Of a stretch of DNA of 41,357 nt, positions 1-6,986 are shown piece by piece. The DNA is taken from positions 1 to 41,357 of IMG/VR virus record IMGVR_UViG_3300035698_011883, one strand, 5' to 3'. Position numbers and translations under genes: made by a program. Numbering within the stretch: position 1 is the first letter of the stretch; every line of letters starts with the position of its first letter. The notes beneath the pieces were generated by a model. It was not told where the DNA came from, did not search any database, and worked only from the letters and a program-made list of their open reading frames with translations. Origin of the DNA: a virus.

Positions 1-95
1 CTACAATCTTCTGCATATCCTCAACAGATATTTCTTTTTCCAAAGGGTTAAAGAAATAAACCTTCTCTAAGTAATTTTAAGTTAGCTATTTTCAT
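1..95 (-). CDS. 5' part of a small gene that runs off the window edge
   Basis: Leftward from ATG 95 the frame reads MKIANLKLLREGLFL and stops at 48-50. A second frame in the same stretch stays open to base 1 and reads (N)YLEKVYFFNPLEKEI...MQKIV. Joined to the partial frame at 41357-41244, with the two window ends sharing one C, it gives a smooth acidic protein of about 68 residues. This needs one base fewer near 70-80, so there is either a true frameshift or a base error close to the contig end. Product unknown. A 21-codon frame (162 to 97) ends 1 nt before ATG 95 and could be a minicistron. Confidence 0.3.
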
Positions 96-148
96 TTTAT
101 ACCTTTGTAATTTTTAATAACCCGTCTGACTCGCATATATCCCACAAA

Positions 149-277
149 CTAAACTCTCCCATTAAAAAGCCTTGAGTCTTTTAAAACATCTGTTTTAAGT
201 TTGTACTCAGTTTCGGTCTTTAAAACCATTCGTTGTATTGGACGATTTGAATAAACCTTAGCTTGTAGTTTTAGCAT
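149..277 (-). CDS. small hypothetical protein (42 aa)
   Basis: ATG at 277 lies 1 nt after the stop of the upstream gene. The last codons of that gene (GAGAGAG) sit where a ribosome binding site would be. The product is short and basic, with KTETEYKLKTDV in the middle. No family recognised. It is supported mainly by its tight place in a chain of overlapping leftward genes, so it could be non-coding. Confidence 0.4.
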   Translation of the reverse strand: MLKLQAKVYSNRPIQRMVLKTETEYKLKTDVLKDSRLFNGRV

Positions 278-278
278 T

Positions 279-629
279 TTAAAACTCTCTCGTTTCTGTT
301 TCTACTATCTCATAATCAAAGCTTATAGAGCCCGACATATCGTTTTCTGTGACATACCAAACTGTGCAGTAAAGGCATTTATTACGTGAATTTCTTAATC
401 TGTAAAACCCTCGGTAATAAGTATGTTTCTGCTTTGGCTCTATGCTTTCGTAATACTGTACATAATCGACCGAAGTTGAAAGGCTGACCTTATCTAAAAG
501 TTGTGTATAAATCACGCCATATTCATTCATGTAAATATAACAACCCTCTCCCCAGTGAGAAATTCTTAACTTCATTCCATTTACTAACGCAATCAATGCT
601 TCTTTACCTGAGTATGTTTTGTCGCCCAT
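279..629 (-). CDS. hypothetical protein, paralogue of its upstream neighbour
   Basis: A 116-residue protein. The N-terminal part (YSGKEALIALVNGMKLRISHW, then GCYIYMNEYG) follows the pattern of a widespread small phage domain: a short helix, 'G-x-K/L-x-R', an aromatic residue, and a Y-I-Y-x-D/E strand. The C terminus ETETREF is identical to that of the next gene upstream, and the middle also aligns (SVDYVQYYESIEPKQKHTYYR against SGVEYTEYIEPKTKKTYQR), so the two arose by tandem duplication. ATG 629 directly follows the upstream stop, with GAGGGAG as Shine-Dalgarno sequence inside the upstream ETREF codons. The N-terminal pattern faintly recalls DUF2829/Tad2 (anti-Thoeris) proteins, but that is only a resemblance. 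Function unknown. Confidence 0.75.
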   Translation of the reverse strand: MGDKTYSGKEALIALVNGMKLRISHWGEGCYIYMNEYGVIYTQLLDKVSLSTSVDYVQYYESIEPKQKHTYYRGFYRLRNSRNKCLYCTVWYVTENDMSGSISFDYEIVETETREF

Positions 630-1043
630 TTAAAACTCCCTCGTTTCTGTTTCTATCACTTCCCAGTTTGAACTTGCAGCGTGTGTATGTACAGCATGCC
701 AGTCCGAGGTGTAAATAGTATCGTTAGGCGAGTCTTTAAACTTGTAGAAATATCGTTGGTAAGTTTTTTTTGTTTTTGGTTCTATGTATTCTGTGTATTC
801 TACTCCCGAAAGAACTTCGCAGCCCTGTAAATTTTCGTCTAAAATAGAGCCATGAATTTCCATGTAAATAAATTCTTTTGGTCTAAAGCGTGAAGTTTTC
901 AACTTCAAACCACTGGCCAACGCTATCAATACCTCTCTACCTCTGTATGTTTCTGCTGACACTTTTACTCCTTGTTGAAAGTTATTTAAAACATCAATCA
1001 AGTCCTTATTTTCACGAATATCTATGTCATAATTGCTTGTCAT
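630..1043 (-). CDS. hypothetical protein, paralogue of its downstream neighbour
   Basis: A 137-residue protein with an N-terminal extension of about 30 residues, followed by the same domain as the 279-629 gene (YRGREVLIALASGLKLKTSRF, FIYMEIHG, EYIEPKTKKTYQR) and the same ETETREF tail. ATG 1043 overlaps the stop of the upstream membrane-protein gene in an ATGA arrangement, implying translational coupling. Its final codons carry the ribosome binding site of the next gene. Function unknown. Confidence 0.75.
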   Translation of the reverse strand: MTSNYDIDIRENKDLIDVLNNFQQGVKVSAETYRGREVLIALASGLKLKTSRFRPKEFIYMEIHGSILDENLQGCEVLSGVEYTEYIEPKTKKTYQRYFYKFKDSPNDTIYTSDWHAVHTHAASSNWEVIETETREF

Positions 1044-1213
1044 AATAACTTATCCCTTTCGACAATCGCACAAGCTGGCTCATAGCCAGCTATGCACATT
1101 TTAATAATTTCATTTCTGTAGTTAAGATTTAAAGATACGTGTAAAGTAACAAGTAAAATAATCACACCAAAGACGAAAAACATAACCGCCATAAACCCAT
1201 TGTCTATACGCAT
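1040..1213 (-). CDS. small single-pass membrane protein (57 aa)
   Basis: A short gene read from ATG 1213 to TGA 1040-1042. It begins MRIDNG and then has one strongly hydrophobic segment at about residues 8-28 (FMAVMFFVFGVIILLVTLHV). The tail that follows contains two cysteines (C40, C48) and ends KLL. Both ends overlap neighbours: 10 nt with the upstream gene and an ATGA with the downstream gene, which supports a real cistron in an operon. No strong Shine-Dalgarno sequence is visible, so coupling is likely. Function unknown; a small inner-membrane host-interaction protein is one possibility. Confidence 0.6.
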   Translation of the reverse strand: MRIDNGFMAVMFFVFGVIILLVTLHVSLNLNYRNEIIKMCIAGYEPACAIVERDKLL

Positions 1214-1377
1214 TTAGCCCAACCCATGCTTTTTGCCATCTGCCACGACTCAAACGTAAGCACTCTTTTGCCACCCATCTCTTTTAAATTAAAGATCCGC
1301 TCGCCTAGCGATTTAGAATAAAATCCCATAAAAAACTTTCTTTTAAACTTAGTCTTGTGTGTCCAATACTTTTTCAT
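1204..1377 (-). CDS. small basic protein (57 aa)
   Basis: Read from ATG 1377, with AAAAGGAA placed about 5 nt upstream as a good ribosome binding site. The product is very basic at its N terminus (MKKYWTHKTKFKRKFF) and ends SMGWAKCV. No family recognised. It lies between the 155-residue gene and the membrane-protein gene and overlaps the latter by 10 nt, as do most genes in this cluster. Confidence 0.6.
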   Translation of the reverse strand: MKKYWTHKTKFKRKFFMGFYSKSLGERIFNLKEMGGKRVLTFESWQMAKSMGWAKCV

Positions 1378-1387
1378 AAAGTTCCTT

Positions 1388-1855
1388 TTAAACGTGACGC
1401 TTAACCATATCTAGAAGATCTTTGTTAAGATCTTTGCTTTCGCCAAGTTCATCTACGATTATTCTTAAAGCCATCCATGTGCCATCAAAACCCTTCTCGT
1501 GCCTATCACTGATGCTACCTCCGCTACTCTCGATTTTATCTTTTAGGTTACGAAGCACACCATGACTTAAACCTACGGCTGCAATAACAGCATCGAGCAG
1601 GGAAAGACTTACGGTTACTTTCTTTTCATCCCCCTTATCATCTCTGTATTCGCTCTTCTTCTGACCTTCTTTAAGCTCTGACTCTATTTCTTTAAGCTCT
1701 GACTCTATTTCTTCTTTGGCCTCTTTTAAGGCTTGTGCAATTTCATCGGAATCTAAACCAAGAGTACCACCTAATTTACTCAAGGTACCTTCAAGACCCT
1801 TAAACAAAATATCACGAATCTCTTTCCTAGACTTTCTATTAGAACTTACTTGCAT
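1388..1855 (-). CDS. hypothetical helical protein with internal repeat
   Basis: A 155-residue, charged, mostly helical protein. Residues 50-66 contain a tandem peptide repeat (EIESELK twice) encoded by a 19-nt direct DNA repeat. The C-terminal half (SLSLLDAVIAAVGLSHGVLRNLKDKI, then FDGTWMALRIIVDEL) looks like a folded helical domain. ATG 1855 lies inside the end of the upstream XRE regulator gene (17-nt overlap), so the two are probably co-translated. This could be a partner of the regulator, as in two-gene control modules, but that rests on position alone. No family recognised. Confidence 0.7.
   Translation of the reverse strand: MQVSSNRKSRKEIRDILFKGLEGTLSKLGGTLGLDSDEIAQALKEAKEEIESELKEIESELKEGQKKSEYRDDKGDEKKVTVSLSLLDAVIAAVGLSHGVLRNLKDKIESSGGSISDRHEKGFDGTWMALRIIVDELGESKDLNKDLLDMVKRHV
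1677..1714 (-). repeat. 19-bp tandem direct repeat within a gene
   Basis: Two adjacent copies of a 19-bp unit (CTCTGACTCTATTTCTTTA and CTCTGACTCTATTTCTTCT on the + strand) encode the repeated EIESELK peptide. Copy number could vary by slippage, but the unit is not a multiple of three, so a change of one copy would shift the frame. Confidence 0.7.
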
Positions 1856-2087
1856 ACATCGCTCCTACATCTGCTTTATACGTTGCTACTATTTTAGCTT
1901 TAGCTACACCATGCTTAATCAAAGCCTTAGCTACACGAGGGGAAATACCACATATCTCTCGCTCTATGTTACTGATGTACTGGTTCTTTAAACCTAGTGC
2001 CGAGGCAAACATACCCTGACTCAAACCCTTCTTCTTTCTTAGTCTCTTAAGCAACAATGCTTGTTTTTTAAACGTAGCTTCTTTCAT
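1839..2087 (-). CDS. XRE/Cro-type helix-turn-helix regulator
   Basis: An 82-residue DNA-binding protein made almost entirely of one HTH_3-type domain: LLKRLRKKKGLSQGMFASAL, then LGLKNQYISNIEREICGIS, with 'SQ.MFA..LGL...YISNIER' as the helix-turn-helix. I chose ATG 2087 because AAGGAG lies 9 nt upstream. The longer frame from 2111 would start inside the ribosome-binding region. It directly follows the DNA polymerase gene and is probably made with the replication operon. Likely targets are the palindromic sites in the divergent control regions (around 6929-6944 or 12698-12719); this is inferred. It probably controls the early-to-late switch or autoregulates the operon. Confidence 0.85.
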   Translation of the reverse strand: MKEATFKKQALLLKRLRKKKGLSQGMFASALGLKNQYISNIEREICGISPRVAKALIKHGVAKAKIVATYKADVGAMYASKF

Positions 2088-2101
2088 GTGCGTACTCTCC
2101 T

Positions 2102-3907
2102 TTAAAAGCAATACCCCTTTCGGGTATCACCATAGTTATATTTACCATTTTCAACATCTACTTTTAATTTTAAACCTGACTCAGATATATAGGTATTCTC
2201 CATGATGTCAACCAATCTAGTTTGTAAACAAGCATCGGCAGCATCTATTTGAAAAATAATAGAATCATGTACTGAAAGGCTAATGAAGCTCTCATTTTCT
2301 GCGGAGTCTTTACTTAAGAATATATCGCAGGATACTATTTCCTCTTTAACAATGTCGGCCAAGCTTCCCTGGATATAGTGGTTTAATATCTTATAGTTAT
2401 CCGCTTTAGATAGCTCTATGATACGTCCCTTTATGTTTCTAACAGAACCCCATACAGCCAAGCCACTTTTAAGCTGCTGTTCTAGCGCCCATACTTTAGG
2501 TAAGCTTTGTTTAATTTTTAACACAACTTGTCTAGTTTTTTCTATCGGCATCTTAATTAAATTAGATATCCCACGAACACCCGACCCATAGATTAGTGCG
2601 AAGATAGCTGTCTTAGCTATAAACCTATCTACATTTACCATCTTAGCTAAGGTTTCATGCATGTCTTCATCTCTTTTAAATCTCTCAACCATATTCATTT
2701 GCTTTGAAATGTCGTAGGTCAACCTAAGTTCAGCCTGACTATGATCTATAACTAAAAACTCTTTACCTTCAAAGGGTATGAACGATTTTTTTACGTCATT
2801 CCCAGCTCTGGAAGGTAGGTTTAACAGTGAGGGATTTCGAGACGAGATACGACCTGTTTTAGCAGCGTACTGGTTAAAGTCTGTGTGAATGACCCCATCT
2901 TCGTGCATAGTCCAGAGTTTCAAGTAGAAAGACTTAAGTAGTTTGTGGTGATGACGGTACTCTAAGACCTGCTTGATCTCCTCGATCTCAGGGTACTTCT
3001 CTAAGATTGTAGACTTAAATAAAGGCTCGTGCGTTTTAGGATTGTACTCCACTGGCAAGCCATGCTTCTTAAAGACTGGGAGTAGGTAGGTTTTACCGTC
3101 CGTAAACCCTACACCTAAGTTGTTTATAGCCTCGGTTCTACCCTGTATATGGTGGTTTATTCTCTCTTCTACGTGCGCTAAATCGACCTTTATACCCCTT
3201 TTTTCCATCTTATATAGCACCTTGGTAAGCTTTACCTCGGTTCTAACTAGGTCAGCGGCTACTCTAGACTTCTGAAGGAAGTCGATTTGCTTTAAGCCTA
3301 TGGTCAGTGAGAGCCATGCATCTCTACAACCGTAAGGCTGGATAATACTAAACGGCACTAGGTCATAGTGTGCAAGCTTGCCCATCTCAAATCCAAATGC
3401 ATATTGTTTAGTGTATAGACCGTTCTTTTTTATATACTCTTCAACACGTTTATCTTTAGGGAAACCCCAATACACGCCTTGGCTTTCGAGTTTACAGTCT
3501 TCAGCTTGACCCACGATAAGTCTGTGCAGAGCATGGTTACAATATACATTATATTCGAGAGGATCTAAGCCTATCTGGTCGAGTCTAAGCATATCGAACT
3601 TAACGTTAGCTATAAAAACACGCTCGGCATCTTTTAAGTAATGACGTAGCACTTCTGCTACATCAATCACATTAGCTACACCCACCCATGGTGCATCTTT
3701 GTACGACTTCATATTAAAGTAGAGCGTGTACTTACCATCAGATAACTGATAGGCGAAAGCTCTGTCTTTAAACCTAACTCCGTATGTCTCAGTATCAAAA
3801 CCGAAGTTAGAGGACTCGCCAAAGTCTGGTGGGATATCACTCAAGAGAGGGTTTATGAATATATGGCCTGTTTCCATTGAGTTACTCGTCAACGCTATCG
3901 GCTTCAT
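2102..3907 (-). CDS. family A DNA polymerase with 3'-5' exonuclease domain
   Basis: A 601-residue replicative polymerase. The exonuclease motifs are present: DTE at 38-40 (Exo I), NVKFD at 101-105 (Exo II) and Y192-D196 (Exo III). The polymerase motifs are also complete: TGR at 351-353, motif A DHSQAELR starting at D388, motif B R428-xxx-K432-xxx-F436-xxx-YG, and motif C HDS at 547-549. There is no 5' nuclease domain, so the length matches short phage polymerases. Position 436 corresponds to E. coli Pol I residue 762 and is Phe. ATG 3907 overlaps the upstream SSB-like gene by 26 nt; an alternative ATG at 3877 would start 4 nt after it. Polymerase and exonuclease both look active. Confidence 0.95.
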   Translation of the reverse strand: MKPIALTSNSMETGHIFINPLLSDIPPDFGESSNFGFDTETYGVRFKDRAFAYQLSDGKYTLYFNMKSYKDAPWVGVANVIDVAEVLRHYLKDAERVFIANVKFDMLRLDQIGLDPLEYNVYCNHALHRLIVGQAEDCKLESQGVYWGFPKDKRVEEYIKKNGLYTKQYAFGFEMGKLAHYDLVPFSIIQPYGCRDAWLSLTIGLKQIDFLQKSRVAADLVRTEVKLTKVLYKMEKRGIKVDLAHVEERINHHIQGRTEAINNLGVGFTDGKTYLLPVFKKHGLPVEYNPKTHEPLFKSTILEKYPEIEEIKQVLEYRHHHKLLKSFYLKLWTMHEDGVIHTDFNQYAAKTGRISSRNPSLLNLPSRAGNDVKKSFIPFEGKEFLVIDHSQAELRLTYDISKQMNMVERFKRDEDMHETLAKMVNVDRFIAKTAIFALIYGSGVRGISNLIKMPIEKTRQVVLKIKQSLPKVWALEQQLKSGLAVWGSVRNIKGRIIELSKADNYKILNHYIQGSLADIVKEEIVSCDIFLSKDSAENESFISLSVHDSIIFQIDAADACLQTRLVDIMENTYISESGLKLKVDVENGKYNYGDTRKGYCF

Positions 3908-4676
3908 TGTAAATAACTTCTTCTTTCAAAGACTTAAGTAACTCAACACATTTAGCTGAGTCTAACTTCTCTTTTTCAGATGCAAGTCTTTCAAAGGCTA
4001 CGTCCCAGATGAACCACGAGCTTTTCTCGTTAGTAACTTTCTTGGTACCAAGACTAAAGACTAAATCAATAGGTAAATTACCTAGCTCTTTGTTCACGTG
4101 CTCCGTAACTTTTAAGATAAGTGGGTTGATCGCCTTCATTGAAGATGACTTAAAATCACATCGAGTCGGGAAGATACGCTGAAAACCTTCATCTAAAATA
4201 CATGCGAAAACAGACTTGGTTTGCTGTCTAATTTCATTCTCATCAATGTAAGCTAAATCCTTTGGTACTTCTCTAGCATTTACTGTCTGTATCCAAGGTC
4301 CCTTCTTAGCTAACTTGGGATCTGCGTTCTTACTTTCGTTTTGATAAATAACAACAAGCTTTTTAATATATAAAGGTATAAACAAAATTCTCTTACCTTT
4401 AGATACAGCCTTGATTCTACTTACAGATAGATAAGAATCTCCTTCAATCAAAGTTTCATTTTCTTCTCTAATCTTAGAATTGCTTTGCGTGATGACAAGC
4501 TTCTCAAGCTTAACATCTGTCATCTCTAAGCCGTCATCCATAAAATCACCCATGTCATAGCTAAAATCAGAATTAGCTAAGGGATTACTTTGGGTAACTG
4601 CTACTTGTTTATCTTCTACTACTTCCACTGTTTCTACTGACTGTTTTACTGACTGTTTTCCTGACTTGTTTTTCAT
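3882..4676 (-). CDS. putative phage ssDNA-binding / recombination-associated protein
   Basis: A 264-residue protein placed directly upstream of the polymerase gene. The core (VKLEKLVITQSNSK, EGDSYLSVSRIKAV, KRILFIPLYIKKLVVIY) follows a common phage pattern thought to be an OB-fold-like ssDNA binder: 'i.klklvQs.S ... GD ... iP....k'. The C terminus is acidic (NEADSVDE), as in SSB tails that bind partners. The first 30 residues are low-complexity (GKQSVKQSVETVEVVEDKQ). ATG 4676 has GAGGAAAAAC upstream. The gene overlaps the upstream small gene by 68 nt in another frame. The function is inferred from pattern and neighbourhood, not from a clear family match. Confidence 0.55.
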   Translation of the reverse strand: MKNKSGKQSVKQSVETVEVVEDKQVAVTQSNPLANSDFSYDMGDFMDDGLEMTDVKLEKLVITQSNSKIREENETLIEGDSYLSVSRIKAVSKGKRILFIPLYIKKLVVIYQNESKNADPKLAKKGPWIQTVNAREVPKDLAYIDENEIRQQTKSVFACILDEGFQRIFPTRCDFKSSSMKAINPLILKVTEHVNKELGNLPIDLVFSLGTKKVTNEKSSWFIWDVAFERLASEKEKLDSAKCVELLKSLKEEVIYNEADSVDE

Positions 4677-4836
4677 GTTTTTCCTCTGGTTCCTGTGGTT
4701 TATTTTCTTCGTCTTTGAAATAAATATTATTTGCGATGTACTGAATACCTGCGCATATGGTCGTATCTAGACCCCATGTATTACATTCAGCACCATTTAG
4801 TTTTTTATAAGCTATAACGTATTCTAAAAAAGTCAT
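4609..4836 (-). CDS. small hypothetical protein (75 aa)
   Basis: The first half (MTFLEYVIAYKKLNGAECNTWGLDT) looks like a folded domain. The second half is polar and repetitive (EENKPQEPEEKHEKQVRKTVSKTVSRNSGSSRR) and is read from the same DNA as the start of the SSB-like gene. The 68-nt overlap is unusually long. ATG 4836 has AGGAAGAA upstream and overlaps the preceding stop by 4 nt. Function unknown. Confidence 0.55.
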   Translation of the reverse strand: MTFLEYVIAYKKLNGAECNTWGLDTTICAGIQYIANNIYFKDEENKPQEPEEKHEKQVRKTVSKTVSRNSGSSRR

Positions 4837-5291
4837 TTCTTCTTCCTCATGTTTAAAGATTCTCGTTCAAAAGAAAGATCAACTCCAGGTAACTTAAATG
4901 TATCTAGGTCGCCTTCAAAACCTTCCATTTTCTGCTTAACATAACTCTTTAAAGTATTATGGTTTACACTCATGTACGACCATAGACCATCCTCGCCACC
5001 TTCGAGCAGCAAGTAGTCGGCGAAAGCTTTAACCTCTTGCGGATCTTTGCTGAGTTTTGGGTACCTTTCTTTCTTAAGAATTAACTGGTGACCATGCGCT
5101 TGCCAGTTAGTCTTAAGGTTTTCTTTCATAGCCTCAATAAGTTTCATTTCCATAGGACCCAAAGCATCATCAATCTCGCCTATGCCTTCTAATAACTTCT
5201 TTTTAGCTAACTTAAGCTCAATGAAGTCTTTAGACATTTGGTCTACTTCCTGCACTGTATATACTTTATCTATAAAATCATCCATATCCAT
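4833..5291 (-). CDS. hypothetical replication-operon protein (coiled coil)
   Basis: A 152-residue protein. Residues 10-60 form a long charged helix likely to be a coiled coil (VQEVDQMSKDFIELKLAKKK and onward). A segment around the tryptophan follows (NWQAHGHQLILKKERYPKLS), then an acidic helical tail ending in RKKK. It sits between the helicase gene and the SSB-like gene; TAAATG joins it to the helicase stop, with AGGAGA inside the helicase end as ribosome binding site. Proteins of this shape are common beside phage helicase/SSB genes, but I cannot name a family. Confidence 0.65.
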   Translation of the reverse strand: MDMDDFIDKVYTVQEVDQMSKDFIELKLAKKKLLEGIGEIDDALGPMEMKLIEAMKENLKTNWQAHGHQLILKKERYPKLSKDPQEVKAFADYLLLEGGEDGLWSYMSVNHNTLKSYVKQKMEGFEGDLDTFKLPGVDLSFERESLNMRKKK

Positions 5292-6776
5292 TTAATCGTC
5301 TCCTTCTAAGAATTTATCCAACACATCTCGTTTAAAGCTTTTGTCTTCCATATTTTGTGACTCTAAATTATCTAATATATATCCACTAAGCTGTCGCTTC
5401 TTTTCTAATGCGTCAATGACATCTTCTTCGACAGTATCTTGAGTTACAATATTATGTATCAGAACCTTGTCATGTAAATCTATGCTGCCACCTCTGTAAT
5501 TACGAGCCATAGCTTGTACATTGTGTATAAACGAAAAGTTACGAGAGTAAAACACAGCATGTTTGGCTTTCTGTAAGTTGACCCCTGTACTAGCAGAAGC
5601 AAGGTTGCATATAATTATTTTAAACCTAGCTGAGTTAGTAAACTCCCACTCACTTTCTGCCTTTTGGTCTGTGCTTTGCGCCCCTGTGATATAAAGTAAA
5701 TCATGTTGACCGATCTCTTTCATAGCCTTTGTCACTATATCTACATCAGCTCTAAAGCAGGTCCAGATAATGACTTTTTCGCTACGTGACATCATGTCAG
5801 AAACTAAAGTCTGAAGCAGCTTTACCTTCTCAAGATCTTTAAATACGATAGGTTTACCTTCGCTATCTGGAAGATGCCCACTTGTGATCTGCACTAACCT
5901 TAAAAGCTTAGTTAAGGCATGGTCCACAATCATCATCTCACTCTTAATTTCAGTGACCATAAGCTTCTTTAAATTACGATAATGAAACGCTTGCTCTTTA
6001 TTTAACTTAACAAAATAGGTCTGTACTTCTAACTCAGGTAAATCAACCATATCAGAGGTTTTCATCACAACACTTTTCTGCAACATGATTTCTTTGAATT
6101 GAAGAAGCATCTTAGGGTTAGGTACGTATTTAGGAAAGTAATTGTGTGAGCCTACAAAACCAGCGTTTAAATCTATCATGTAAATTCGTCTGAACACATG
6201 GAAGTTAGTACCAAAGCTTTCGCCTAAGTCCATAATTAAAAACTGCTGAAAGACATCTTCGATAGAGTTAGCGATGACGGTACCTGTCAATATAAAACAT
6301 TTCTTAGCTTGTTTGCGTAACCTAAAGAAATACTTAGACATTTTACTCTTAGGGTTTTTTACTTTATGCGATTCATCAATGATTAACGTATCAGGTCGGT
6401 ACGCTTCAACAAGAGGACCCATAGAGCTTGTAGCTACTTCATAATTTACTATAACTATGCTTTGTTTATGGGCCTTTGAAAAGGCATCTAACTCATCGAG
6501 TCTTTTTTTACCGTCTTTGGTCGAGGCTAAGACAGGGTACTTATTCTCAATAAAAAATCGTTTAATCTCTTTATCCCAGTTTTTTATAACTATAGATGGA
6601 CATACGACTAGGATTCTCTCAGAAGGGTTGTCTAAATTATTTATATGGTGCTTTAATATGTTGATAGCAATGGCGGTTTTACCCACTCCCATTTCTAGCA
6701 GCAACGCCCCCTCAGTTTCATTCTTAAATCTATCTACTATAAGGGCCTGCTCAGGCCATAACTCAATATTTGACAT
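5292..6776 (-). CDS. SF2 (SNF2/DEAD-like) helicase
   Basis: A 494-residue ATP-dependent DNA helicase or translocase. Visible motifs are Walker A GVGKT at 30-34, motif II DESH at 134-137, motif III region LTGTVIANS at about 163-171, and C-terminal helicase motifs including NLASASTGVNLQKA and QAMARNYRGG (motif VI with the arginine finger). 'LTGT.I.N' and 'ARNYRGG' favour the SNF2 branch. It is the first gene of the leftward replication operon, followed directly by a small gene, the SSB-like gene and the polymerase, so it probably unwinds or remodels DNA in replication or recombination. ATG 6776 has AAAGGGA upstream. A strong terminator-like hairpin lies about 50 nt before it. Confidence 0.92.
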   Translation of the reverse strand: MSNIELWPEQALIVDRFKNETEGALLLEMGVGKTAIAINILKHHINNLDNPSERILVVCPSIVIKNWDKEIKRFFIENKYPVLASTKDGKKRLDELDAFSKAHKQSIVIVNYEVATSSMGPLVEAYRPDTLIIDESHKVKNPKSKMSKYFFRLRKQAKKCFILTGTVIANSIEDVFQQFLIMDLGESFGTNFHVFRRIYMIDLNAGFVGSHNYFPKYVPNPKMLLQFKEIMLQKSVVMKTSDMVDLPELEVQTYFVKLNKEQAFHYRNLKKLMVTEIKSEMMIVDHALTKLLRLVQITSGHLPDSEGKPIVFKDLEKVKLLQTLVSDMMSRSEKVIIWTCFRADVDIVTKAMKEIGQHDLLYITGAQSTDQKAESEWEFTNSARFKIIICNLASASTGVNLQKAKHAVFYSRNFSFIHNVQAMARNYRGGSIDLHDKVLIHNIVTQDTVEEDVIDALEKKRQLSGYILDNLESQNMEDKSFKRDVLDKFLEGDD

Positions 6777-6821
6777 TAAAATCCCTTTCTAATAAATGAA
6801 GCGAATTGATAGCCTTAAATT

Positions 6822-6851
6822 AAAAACCCACGCAGTCAATGACTACGTGGG
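6822..6851 (-). terminator. rho-independent terminator-like hairpin, leftward
   Basis: On the minus strand a stem of about 10 bp (CCCACGTAGT paired with ACTGCGTGGG, loop CATTG, one G-T pair) is followed by TTTTTAATTT. It would stop leftward transcription before the helicase gene. It may block antisense transcripts coming from 10-12 kb, or act as an attenuator in the leader of the helicase operon. Confidence 0.7.
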
Positions 6852-6885
6852 CTATGAGACTTTCGCATCACTATTAAGTAGGGAA

Positions 6886-6900
6886 GCTCGTAGAACGAGC
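6886..6900. promoter_or_regulatory. short perfect hairpin in divergent control region
   Basis: GCTCGT-AGA-ACGAGC is a perfect 6-bp stem with a 3-nt loop. It is followed on the + strand by A+T-rich DNA with TATAAT at 6913-6918. No convincing -35 element is seen. It may be an RNA element in the leader of the primase transcript or a protein-binding site. Confidence 0.4.
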
Positions 6901-6928
6901 ATTTAAATAATATATAATATCTCGCAAT

Positions 6929-6944
6929 AACTATTTACATAGTT
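6929..6944. promoter_or_regulatory. operator-like inverted repeat upstream of primase gene
   Basis: AACTAT-TTAC-ATAGTT is a perfect 6+6 inverted repeat, with a further ATAGTT half-site at 6947-6952. It lies about 45 nt before the primase start and is a good candidate operator for the XRE regulator. The gap 6777-6986 otherwise holds only the two hairpins and A+T-rich promoter-like DNA. Confidence 0.4.
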
Positions 6945-6986
6945 AATATAGTTTGCCAAGCTTTTTAGTTCGCACAGGGGACATTA

